A stretch of 8,749 nt of DNA, from the NCBI GenBank assembly GCA_003452735.1, contig DMNL01000114.1, forward strand, positions 1 through 8,749, given 5' to 3'. The notes beneath the pieces are model-generated. The model searched no databases. It saw only the letters and a program-made list of their open reading frames with translations, and was not told the DNA's origin. The position numbers and the translations under genes are program-made. Below are positions 1 to 6,656 of the stretch, piece by piece. The first letter of the stretch is position 1, and each line of letters starts with the position of its first letter. Origin of the DNA: Spirochaetaceae bacterium (lineage in GTDB: Bacteria > Spirochaetota > Spirochaetia > Treponematales > Rectinemataceae).

Positions 1-288
1 ATTATGATTCTGCTTGCCGGGGCAAGTTCCACTGCTAGGCTTGAAAAGAAACTACAATATCTAAGTGCAATGATCTCCAAATTGGTCGAAGACTCTTCTG
101 TTTCTCTCGACTATCCCCTAGACGGCAAATTCTATCGCACTGGTATCATGGTTTTTCTTTTAGGAGCGCTCGAGACTATCAGGATAACTTCAAAGACAGA
201 TATCGATATCAGCGCCGTCGATATTCAGGTCTTTCTTAGACAGCTAATGGAGAATGCGCTAGGTCAGCCTTTGCCCGATAAGGGCTGA
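1..288 (+). CDS. C-terminal fragment of a possible TetR-family regulator (5' end outside window)
   Basis: The reading frame is open from the first base and stops with TGA at 286-288. At least 95 residues are visible, with no DNA-binding domain in this part. The visible segment looks helical, with a charged stretch (ARLEKKLQYLSAMISKL) followed by a hydrophobic helix (GIMVFLLGALETIRI) and another amphipathic helix near the end. This resembles the ligand-binding and dimerisation half of TetR-family proteins, but no diagnostic motif is present. The supporting context is a TetR-type palindrome in the promoter of the convergent epimerase gene. The last 53 bp overlap the 3' end of that gene on the other strand. 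The internal ATG at position 4 is unlikely to be the true start, because the frame runs in from outside. The family assignment is inference; that the frame is coding is fairly likely. Confidence 0.5.
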   Translation: MMILLAGASSTARLEKKLQYLSAMISKLVEDSSVSLDYPLDGKFYRTGIMVFLLGALETIRITSKTDIDISAVDIQVFLRQLMENALGQPLPDKG

Positions 289-1252
289 GTGAACGAATCC
301 AGGGCTTTACAGCCATTGCAGCTATGCTGCCTAGAGGGCGGATAAATCTTGTGCGCCATTCAACCTCTGAATAATAGTCTTCTAGCGACTTGCTCCTGAA
401 ATGCAATAGCATTTCTGCCTCTTCCGAATCAGTAAACCAACCACAATGAAAGTCTCCTTTGGCAAATAGTTCGTCGGGCAGAAAAGAGGAATTCCCTAAA
501 CCAAAGGCCCGCATGAGCCTGTCGAGATAAGCTCGGTAAGTGGTTCGGCAGGCTGGTCCTCCGCCAATATTGAATGTATGGCCTTCAATGTTCGAAAGGC
601 TGCAAGCCATGGCAAATGCACGGCCTGCGTCTTCGGTATGTACAACCTCGAAGTGCGTTGAAGGAGGTACATCGAAGAGCATAGGATCAAAGGGGAGCCA
701 ATCGCTCGATACTACATAGGATAGCCTCAAAACAACCCAAGGAAGATCACTTTCTCGAAGCAAGATTTCGCATTTGTTCTTTGTGACGCTATAAGTGTCG
801 TTGGGATTAAGTGGATCGGTTGTCGAGATCCACGGATTGACAAGTCTATCGCCATATATCGACACACTGGAGGCAAAGACAATGCGTGGAGGCGACGTAA
901 AGTTTTTGCATATTTCGATGATATTGTTAGTCCCTCCGACATTGATTTCTTCGGCGAGATTCGGTTTCTGATTGGATAGAGGCGGTATTATGGCTGCAAG
1001 ATGGACTATCGCATCTATCCCTCTGTCTCCAACAGAGCCAATAGCATCTTGAATGCTTTTTTTGTCAGTGATATCTCCATAGAAAATTCCTAGTCTATTA
1101 TGTGCATTTTTTAGAAGTTCACGGGTTCTTTTTTGTTTTTTCGAACGAGCGGATGGTTGCTCAAAAATGAACACTTCATGACCTTTGGCCAGAAGAGCGC
1201 CAATTACACTTGTTCCAACATTTCCAAATCCACCAGTCACTAAGATTCGCAT
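236..1252 (-). CDS. NAD-dependent epimerase/dehydratase (extended SDR family)
   Basis: A cytoplasmic nucleotide-sugar-type epimerase or dehydratase of the extended short-chain dehydrogenase family, 338 residues. Visible motifs are the Rossmann glycine motif GGFGNVG (residues 7-13), an acidic residue E31 at the end of the second strand (suggesting NAD rather than NADP), DITD (60-63), HLAA (84-87), the SS pair at 128-129 and the catalytic YSVTK (Tyr154, Lys158). A typical VHTEDAGRAF segment follows. I chose the ATG at 1252-1250, which has AGGAG placed correctly upstream; an in-frame GTG at 1264 lies upstream of that Shine-Dalgarno and is a poorer start. The substrate cannot be named: the C-terminal half, which determines it, is not one I recognise. 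The gene stands alone, has its own promoter with an embedded palindrome, and overlaps the convergent upstream gene by 53 bp. Confidence 0.88.
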   Translation of the reverse strand: MRILVTGGFGNVGTSVIGALLAKGHEVFIFEQPSARSKKQKRTRELLKNAHNRLGIFYGDITDKKSIQDAIGSVGDRGIDAIVHLAAIIPPLSNQKPNLAEEINVGGTNNIIEICKNFTSPPRIVFASSVSIYGDRLVNPWISTTDPLNPNDTYSVTKNKCEILLRESDLPWVVLRLSYVVSSDWLPFDPMLFDVPPSTHFEVVHTEDAGRAFAMACSLSNIEGHTFNIGGGPACRTTYRAYLDRLMRAFGLGNSSFLPDELFAKGDFHCGWFTDSEEAEMLLHFRSKSLEDYYSEVEWRTRFIRPLGSIAAMAVKPWIRSLSPYRAKADLAHSPLAV

Positions 1253-1284
1253 AGTTCTCCTCACATTTGATTCTATCGCATACT

Positions 1285-1313
1285 ATTATAATGAATGAAC
1301 GTTCATTCAGCAA
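1285..1313 (-). promoter_or_regulatory. Sigma-70-type promoter of the epimerase gene
   Basis: Read on the minus strand, there is TTGCTG (1313-1308), then exactly 17 bp, then a perfect TATAAT (1290-1285). The -10 box ends 32 bp before the ATG at 1252, leaving a short leader that carries the AGGAG ribosome binding site. The -35 matches the consensus in three of six positions, while the -10 and the spacing are ideal. Confidence 0.7.
1292..1309. promoter_or_regulatory. Perfect 18-bp palindromic operator, TetR/FadR-like
   Basis: TGAATGAAC followed directly by GTTCATTCA is a perfect inverted repeat with no spacer. Its outer TGAATGA/TCATTCA half-sites match, from memory, the style of sites bound by TetR-family repressors such as Bacillus FadR. 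It fills the spacer between the -35 and -10 boxes of the epimerase promoter and just touches the -35, so a bound protein would block RNA polymerase. The likely ligand-responsive repressor is the partial gene at the left edge, but that link is inference. Confidence 0.72.
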
Positions 1314-1347
1314 CATAGAACTTTTTAAAATTCGAGGTTATTGCTCA

Positions 1348-1377
1348 TTGACCTGCTCATAGGGCTTTCGTTACACT
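1348..1377 (+). promoter_or_regulatory. Candidate alaS promoter
   Basis: TTGACC (1348-1353) matches the -35 consensus in five of six positions. With an 18-bp spacer it is followed by TACACT (1372-1377), four of six for the -10. Transcription would start around 1383-1386, at or just before the alaS ATG at 1387, which fits the absence of a ribosome binding site there. The -10 is weak, so this is tentative. Confidence 0.4.
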
Positions 1378-1386
1378 TGCCAAGCT

Positions 1387-3186
1387 ATGATCACAATCGA
1401 TGAACTGCGCAGAAAATACATTGAATTCTTCAAGGCTCGAGGCCATGCTGAGATTAGCGGTAAGTCGCTCATCCCAGAGAATGATCCAACGGTACTTTTT
1501 ACAACTGCAGGCATGCATCCTCTCGTGCCATATCTGCTTGGCGAACCACATCCAGCTGGTAAGAGGCTGACCGATTATCAGAAATGCATCCGCACCGGCG
1601 ACATAGATATGGTAGGGGACACCAGTCACCTTACTTTTTTCGAAATGCTGGGTAACTGGTCTTTGGGAGATTACTTCAAAAATGAGGCCATTCATTGGTC
1701 CTATGAGTTTTTGACAAGTCCGGATTATCTCGGTATAGATCCTGTCAAGCTTTCCGTTACTGTATTTGCTGGAGATGAGTCGGTGCCGCGAGACGATGAA
1801 TCGGCTTATTTATGGAAAAAGGTTGGCATACCTGAGGAGAGAATCTTTTTCCTTCCGCGCGAAGACAATTGGTGGGGTCCAGCTGGAGAAACCGGCCCAT
1901 GCGGCCCGGATACGGAAATGTTTGTCGATACAGGTGCGCCTGCCTGCGGTCCAGATTGCAAACCAGGCTGCCATTGTGGCAAGTACTTTGAAATCTGGAA
2001 CGATGTTTTTATGCAGTATAACAAGAAGGCAGATGGAAGCTATGAGCTCCTTGCTCGCCCTTGTGTCGATACCGGCATGGGAATTGAGCGTACTGTTGCC
2101 ATGCTGCAAGGGAAAAAGTCGGTTTATGAAATCGAGGCCTTTACTCCAATCTTGAAGGTACTTGAATCTATAACCGGCAAGACTTATGGAGTTTCTAGCA
2201 GCGATGCCGAAATTGATCGAAGTTTTCGAATAATAGCAGATCATATTCGTGCAGCAGCATTTATTCTTGGAGATCCTAAGGCTGTTTTGCCATCCAATAT
2301 TGGAGCTGGATATGTATTACGGCGCTTGATCCGTCGCGCGGTTCGGCATGGAAAAAAGCTTGGCATCGAGGGACTTTTCCTTTCCAGGCCCGCCCAAGCC
2401 GTCATCGATATCTACAAAGAGCCTTATCCCGAATTGCTTGAGAATGCCGGTCGTATTTTTGAAGAGCTCGAGCGAGAAGAGAAAAAATTTCTCGAGACTC
2501 TCCAGAAAGGGGAACACGAATTCGAGAAAATCTTGCCAAATCTTCTAAAGAATCCAGACAAAACAATGCCAGGCAGGCTCGCTTTCAAGCTCTATGACAC
2601 CTATGGCTTTCCCATCGAACTGACCGAAGAATTAGCTGCGGAACATGAGCTCAAGGTAGACAAACAGGGCTTCGAGGAATCCTTCAAAAAGCATCAAGAA
2701 ATCTCAAGAGCCGGAAGTGAACAGGTTTTCAAGGGAGGATTGGCAGACAATTCGGAAATTGTTACGCGCTATCACAGCGCAACTCATCTTTTGCACAAGG
2801 CATTACGCTTAGTGCTTGGCAATCATGTTGCTCAGAAAGGTTCGAACATAACGGCCGAACGCTTGCGCTTCGATTTTTCTCACCCAGCGCCGATGACACC
2901 AGAGCAAATCGCTGCTGTTGAACGCATTGTTAATGAACAGATAGCTCGAGATCTGCCTGTCACGATGGAGATGATGCCTCCGGAAGAAGCAAAGGCTGCC
3001 GGCGCTATTGCGCTTTTTGGTGAGAAATATGAGCCTATTGTAAAAGTCTATACGATGGGCGATTTTTCAAAGGAAGTATGCGGTGGTCCTCATGTTTCGC
3101 ATACTGGCGAGATAGGAAAATTCAAGATAATCAAGGAACAGTCCTCGAGTGCTGGAGTGCGGCGCATCTACGCTGTGCTGGAATAG
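1387..3186 (+). CDS. alaS: Alanyl-tRNA synthetase, short form lacking C-Ala domain
   Basis: Charges tRNA-Ala with alanine in the cytoplasm; 599 residues against about 875 in E. coli. The class II catalytic core shows FFEMLGNWS (84-92), GPCGPD (170-175) and motif 3 GAGYVLRRLIRRAVRHG (306-322). A cysteine-rich insert (Cys187, Cys191, Cys195, His196, Cys197) could bind metal. The editing site is intact: HSATH (His463, His467) and CGGPH (Cys565, His569), the four zinc ligands. Between the tRNA-recognition helices and HSATH the usual beta-barrel segment with its FYAESGGQ-type motif is absent, replaced by about 15 residues (KGGLADNSEIVTRY). The protein ends right after the editing domain, so C-Ala is missing too. 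Short AlaRS proteins of this kind are known in spirochaetes. The start fits the family, but it has no Shine-Dalgarno and an in-frame stop lies about nine codons upstream. Confidence 0.96.
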   Translation: MITIDELRRKYIEFFKARGHAEISGKSLIPENDPTVLFTTAGMHPLVPYLLGEPHPAGKRLTDYQKCIRTGDIDMVGDTSHLTFFEMLGNWSLGDYFKNEAIHWSYEFLTSPDYLGIDPVKLSVTVFAGDESVPRDDESAYLWKKVGIPEERIFFLPREDNWWGPAGETGPCGPDTEMFVDTGAPACGPDCKPGCHCGKYFEIWNDVFMQYNKKADGSYELLARPCVDTGMGIERTVAMLQGKKSVYEIEAFTPILKVLESITGKTYGVSSSDAEIDRSFRIIADHIRAAAFILGDPKAVLPSNIGAGYVLRRLIRRAVRHGKKLGIEGLFLSRPAQAVIDIYKEPYPELLENAGRIFEELEREEKKFLETLQKGEHEFEKILPNLLKNPDKTMPGRLAFKLYDTYGFPIELTEELAAEHELKVDKQGFEESFKKHQEISRAGSEQVFKGGLADNSEIVTRYHSATHLLHKALRLVLGNHVAQKGSNITAERLRFDFSHPAPMTPEQIAAVERIVNEQIARDLPVTMEMMPPEEAKAAGAIALFGEKYEPIVKVYTMGDFSKEVCGGPHVSHTGEIGKFKIIKEQSSSAGVRRIYAVLE

Positions 3187-3200
3187 GTTTATACCTATTC
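3181..3200. terminator. Convergent-gene hairpin, possible bidirectional terminator
   Basis: GAATAGGT, loop TTAT, ACCTATTC forms a perfect 8-bp stem. The left arm contains the alaS stop and the right arm contains the stop of the convergent minus-strand gene; both genes end in GAA TAG. On the plus strand a run of seven T (3209-3215) begins 8 bases after the stem, which is farther than in a classic intrinsic terminator. On the minus strand no T run follows. The stem has only modest GC, so termination strength is uncertain. Confidence 0.4.
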
Positions 3201-3749
3201 TGGTCTCATTTTTTTGAGTGCCTGGACGGCTACGCGGTCATCCTCAGGAACAAGGCGCAAAAACCATGAGCCTTCGCATTTAACCCTTTGCCACCATACT
3301 TCGCGTATAGCTTCTTCAAGAAGCGACTTTAAGCGCCATACCTCTTCGTCATAATACATATCTTGCTGACAAAATATATACTTTCCTATGTCAAGAGAAA
3401 ATAAAGAAGTCCTTCCTAGATTTATATCATTGGGAGCCATTGTTTCTATATATTTGTTTTCTGCCAAGCGGTATACTGCGGATGGCTTGAGATCTTCAAA
3501 TACTTTGGGTCCATCATCGGTCATTGTGGAAAGGCAGTTTTCTTCGAACTCAAGCAACAATTCACTCTTATTAGAGAGAAAATCCGATAAAGTCTTTGCT
3601 TCGACGATCTGAGGTTCCTCTATATGGACGTAGTCGAGGCTTTGGCATAGATGCAGAGTTTTGAGCTCAATTTCCATATCCGTATTCTCGAATCCTTTAT
3701 CTAGGATTGTCAAGAGACAAGCAAGATTCGAAAGCCTTCCGAGATGCAT
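3195..3749 (-). CDS. Conserved-looking hypothetical protein, 5' end uncertain
   Basis: I do not recognise this protein. From the ATG at 3749 it has 184 residues, is acidic, and shows no signal peptide or clear membrane segment. An N-terminal amphipathic helix (LSNLACLLTILDKGF) is followed by a Glu-rich middle and a C-terminal helix with several Trp and Tyr residues (MYYDEEVWRLKSLLEEAI, then EVWWQ). The composition looks like that of a real soluble protein, and no gene on the other strand competes for the space. The start is doubtful: ATG 3749 has no Shine-Dalgarno, and the same frame stays open upstream to a stop at 3875-3873 with no ATG, GTG or TTG. An ATG at 3778 lies one base out of frame and is separated by a run of six T. 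The gene converges on alaS with 8 bp between the stops and is divergent from dxs. Confidence 0.65.
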   Translation of the reverse strand: MHLGRLSNLACLLTILDKGFENTDMEIELKTLHLCQSLDYVHIEEPQIVEAKTLSDFLSNKSELLLEFEENCLSTMTDDGPKVFEDLKPSAVYRLAENKYIETMAPNDINLGRTSLFSLDIGKYIFCQQDMYYDEEVWRLKSLLEEAIREVWWQRVKCEGSWFLRLVPEDDRVAVQALKKMRPE

Positions 3750-3823
3750 AGAGGTGCAAAAAATCGCGCAGAGTCCATAATCCCGCTGGAAATCTTCACG
3801 AATTGATGATAGACTATTTTGAA

Positions 3824-5782
3824 ATGTCCTTGCTTGAACGAATCTCAGGGCCAGCCGACCTGCAGGGCTTATCTATGCCCGATTTGCGGCGCCTCTCATC
3901 AGAAATTAGGCAAAGCATAATCGAAACAGTACAGCGCAATGGAGGTCATCTTGCATCGAATCTTGGGGTTGTTGAGCTTACGATTGCGCTTCATCGTGTA
4001 TTTCAATCGCCATACGATGCAATAGTCTGGGATGTTGGACATCAGTGCTATTCTCATAAGATCTTGACTGGTCGTGCAGCTCGATTCGTCACCCTTAGAA
4101 GAAAAGGGGGCTTATCGGGATTTCCCAAGCGAAAAGAGAGCAAACACGATGTCTTTGATACAGGACATTCTTCTACAGCCATCTCTTCCGCTCTTGGGCT
4201 TCTTCAAGCTCGCCTGAGCACAGGCCATGCTGGCAGGGTGATCGCTGTTGTTGGCGACGGAGCGCTTACCGCAGGGCTTTCTATGGAAGGACTCAGCAAT
4301 GCAGGCCAATTGGGTTTGCCTCTAATCATTGTCCTGAATGACAACCGAATGTCTATCTCTCACTCTGTGGGCTCGATGTCGAGATATCTTTCGAAGCTGT
4401 CGGCGTCGGTACGATACCAGTCATTGCGATCGCGTGTAGATGCGGCGGTCCTGAGAATACCTCGCATTGGAGAGGCGCTCTTTTCCCTTATAAATAGAAC
4501 CAAGCGAGCCATAAAAGCCATTTTTTTCAAAGAGAATCTCTTCGTTGATTATGGATTCGAATATGTTGGGCCCATAGATGGACACAATCTTGTCTCATTG
4601 ATAGATACCTTCGAGCATGTCCGCAAGCTGAATAGGCCAGTCGTTGTTCATGTCGTGACAAGGAAAGGAAAAGGACTCGAAAAAGCAGAAGAGGATCCGG
4701 AGAGTTTTCATGGTCTTGGTCCAGCTTGCCCCGATATACCTGGGCCTGGATCGATAAGCCATGGAGAAAGTTTTACATCGTGTTTTGCCAATGCTCTCAT
4801 AAGATGTGCGGAGAAAGAACCACGCATGGTTGCTATAACCGCCGCCATGTCTTCGGGCACGGGGGTTTCAAGGCTTGCAGAGCGCTATCCCCATAGGGTA
4901 TATGATGTGGGTATCGCGGAACAGCATGCTGTGGCATTTGCAGCCGGTCTTGCACAGGGGGGATTGCGGCCTGTGGTGGCTGTGTATTCTACTTTCATGC
5001 AGAGAGCGTTAGATCAAGTGTTCCAAGAAGTTGCGCTGGCGAAACAGCCGGTGTTGTTTGCACTCGATCGTGCTGGAGCCGTTGGCGAAGATGGCGAGAC
5101 TCACCAGGGAATCTACGATATTGTCCTCTTCAAGGCTATGCCGAATTTATTGTTTTTTGCTCCTGCGGATGGGGAGGAATTGTCAGCCTTCATGGATCTA
5201 GCGATTACTTTGGATCTGCCTTGCATGATGAGATATCCCAAAGCTTTCTCTCATTCTTCGACTCTTCCGATAGCACCTCTTGAGATTGGAAGAGGCGTTT
5301 TTATGCGCGATCATGATGATGCAAGAATACTTATATTGGCTGTTGGACCGCTCTCCTATATTGCAGCCGAGGTATCGGATGAACTAGAGACAAAAGGGAT
5401 CGTTGCGGATGTCTACAATGTCCGATTCATATCTCCGATCGACGAAGAACACCTTGTCGATATCTGTTCTCGATATGATGGAGTCTTGACAATCGAGGAT
5501 GGAGTTTTGAATGGTGGTCTTGGAGAGTCTGTTGCAGGAATACTCATGCGTAAAGGCATGCAGATCAAGATTTCTTCCTTGGGTTTTGGATCGATACCGC
5601 TTGCTCAAGCAACTAGAGAAGAACTTCTTTCTAGCGCAGGCCTAGACTCAAAGGGCATACAAAAAGCTCTGTACGATCTCTTGAATAGCCTCGATCTATC
5701 GAAGCAGCAATTAGGCACAGGAATCCCAGCGAACTTGTCTGGAAGATTATCGACTCCTAGCGAGATTCAGCATGCGCATTAG
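3824..5782 (+). CDS. dxs: 1-deoxy-D-xylulose-5-phosphate synthase
   Basis: Condenses pyruvate and glyceraldehyde 3-phosphate to DXP, the first step of the MEP isoprenoid pathway and a precursor for thiamine and pyridoxal; cytoplasmic, thiamine-diphosphate dependent. From this start it has 652 residues (E. coli 620). Visible are GHQCYSHK with the cofactor-contacting His73, GHSST, the ThDP motif GDGALTAG (from 144) ending at NDN (172-174), IAEQHA with catalytic Glu366, and DRAGAVGEDGETHQG. Domain order is complete: ThDP-binding, pyrimidine-binding and transketolase C-terminal domain. About 25 weakly conserved residues extend the C-terminus. I chose ATG 3824 because MSLLERI fits the family N-terminus; ATG 3806 and TTG 3803 are in-frame alternatives. 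None has a good Shine-Dalgarno. It is the first gene of a five-gene run and overlaps folP by 11 bp. Confidence 0.96.
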   Translation: MSLLERISGPADLQGLSMPDLRRLSSEIRQSIIETVQRNGGHLASNLGVVELTIALHRVFQSPYDAIVWDVGHQCYSHKILTGRAARFVTLRRKGGLSGFPKRKESKHDVFDTGHSSTAISSALGLLQARLSTGHAGRVIAVVGDGALTAGLSMEGLSNAGQLGLPLIIVLNDNRMSISHSVGSMSRYLSKLSASVRYQSLRSRVDAAVLRIPRIGEALFSLINRTKRAIKAIFFKENLFVDYGFEYVGPIDGHNLVSLIDTFEHVRKLNRPVVVHVVTRKGKGLEKAEEDPESFHGLGPACPDIPGPGSISHGESFTSCFANALIRCAEKEPRMVAITAAMSSGTGVSRLAERYPHRVYDVGIAEQHAVAFAAGLAQGGLRPVVAVYSTFMQRALDQVFQEVALAKQPVLFALDRAGAVGEDGETHQGIYDIVLFKAMPNLLFFAPADGEELSAFMDLAITLDLPCMMRYPKAFSHSSTLPIAPLEIGRGVFMRDHDDARILILAVGPLSYIAAEVSDELETKGIVADVYNVRFISPIDEEHLVDICSRYDGVLTIEDGVLNGGLGESVAGILMRKGMQIKISSLGFGSIPLAQATREELLSSAGLDSKGIQKALYDLLNSLDLSKQQLGTGIPANLSGRLSTPSEIQHAH

Positions 5783-6656
5783 CGCAAAAAGAATGCAAGC
5801 GAAAAATCACTCAAGCAAGCTAAGACTTCCGAATGGGCGTTCACTGGAAATAGGTAGTGCCCCAGAACATTTGCCTTGCATAATGGGTATCGTCAATATC
5901 ACAAAGGATTCCTTTTTCGAAGGGAGCAGAAGGCTTGAGCCAAAAGCCGCAATCGAGACAGCTCTCGACATGATAAGGCAGGGTGCTTCTATTATAGACT
6001 TTGGCGCTGAGTCTACGAGACCGGGTTCCAAAGAGATCGATCCAAAAGAGGAACTATCAAGAATTTTGCCTGTTTTAGAAGGCTTCAGGGCAGTAAGCGA
6101 TGCCGTAATTTCGGTCGACACACGTCACCCCAAAGTCGCAGAAGCAGCACTTGCTGCTGGAGCAGATATAATCAATGATATCGAAGCATTACAAAGGCCA
6201 GGCATGGCCGAAGTCGTTGCAAGGGGCAGGGCAGCAGCGATTCTTATGCATATGCAAGGAACACCCCAGAACATGCAACAAAACCCTTCCTATGAAAACT
6301 GCCTCGAAGAAGTCCGCTCTTTCCTTGAAGGTGCCGCTGACTACGCTATCGAGGCTGGTATATCCCCAGACGCGATAATCCTCGATCCAGGTATAGGGTT
6401 TGGTAAACTCAAGGAGCACAATATTGCAGTTTTGCAGGGTATTGAACGCATAGCTTCGCTTGGTTTCCCTGTTCTGATTGGCCTTTCTCGTAAACGACTC
6501 ATAGGAGAACTTACTGGTAAGGATGTCGCCGATCGGCTCGCGGGCAGTCTAGGCGCTGCTTTAGCAGCTTGGCTAAATGGCGCTCAGATTCTTCGAGTAC
6601 ACGATGTAGCAGAAACTTTGGACGCACTTCGAGCCTTTCATGAGGTGATACAATGA
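5772..6656 (+). CDS. folP: Dihydropteroate synthase
   Basis: Joins p-aminobenzoate to 6-hydroxymethyl-dihydropterin pyrophosphate to give dihydropteroate in folate synthesis; it is the sulfonamide target. It has 294 residues (E. coli 282) with the TIM-barrel motifs in order: MGIVNITKDSFFEGS (38-52; Asn42, Asp46), DFGAESTRPGS (76-86), SVDT (Asp116), IND (134-136), LMHMQGTP, LDPGIGFGK (204-212), GLSRKRLIG (237-245; Arg240, Lys241) and RVHDV (275-279). The first loop is unusual: it reads NITKDSFFEGS where most bacteria have NVTPDSFSDGG. The ATG at 5772 overlaps dxs by 11 bp and has only a weak GCGAG upstream. ATG 5793 is an alternative giving 287 residues, also without a strong site. It overlaps cdaA by 4 bp. 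Confidence 0.95.
   Translation: MRISAKRMQAKNHSSKLRLPNGRSLEIGSAPEHLPCIMGIVNITKDSFFEGSRRLEPKAAIETALDMIRQGASIIDFGAESTRPGSKEIDPKEELSRILPVLEGFRAVSDAVISVDTRHPKVAEAALAAGADIINDIEALQRPGMAEVVARGRAAAILMHMQGTPQNMQQNPSYENCLEEVRSFLEGAADYAIEAGISPDAIILDPGIGFGKLKEHNIAVLQGIERIASLGFPVLIGLSRKRLIGELTGKDVADRLAGSLGAALAAWLNGAQILRVHDVAETLDALRAFHEVIQ

Noticed and set aside
265..287. Inverted repeat CAGCC...GGCTG near the end of the left-edge gene, considered as a terminator.
   Set aside because: The stem is only 5 bp, competes with an inner GCCC/GGGC pairing, and no T run follows on either strand. It also lies inside two coding regions.
1310..1386. Possible T-box or other leader regulation upstream of alaS.
   Set aside because: Only about 75 bases are available. 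There is no T-box consensus, no stable hairpin and no terminator.
1357..2517. Open frames on the minus strand (1357-1695, 1810-2244, 2317-2517) opposite alaS.
   Set aside because: They lie wholly opposite or nearly opposite a well-supported gene, their translations lack coherent protein character, and they are best explained as shadows.
3078..3269. Plus-strand 63-codon frame across the alaS/minus-gene junction.
   Set aside because: It overlaps the conserved CGGPH editing region of alaS in another frame and has no ribosome binding site.
3776..3781. CATAAT as a -10 box for dxs.
   Set aside because: The bases at -35 spacing (GGTGCA) do not resemble a -35 element, so the dxs promoter stays unassigned.
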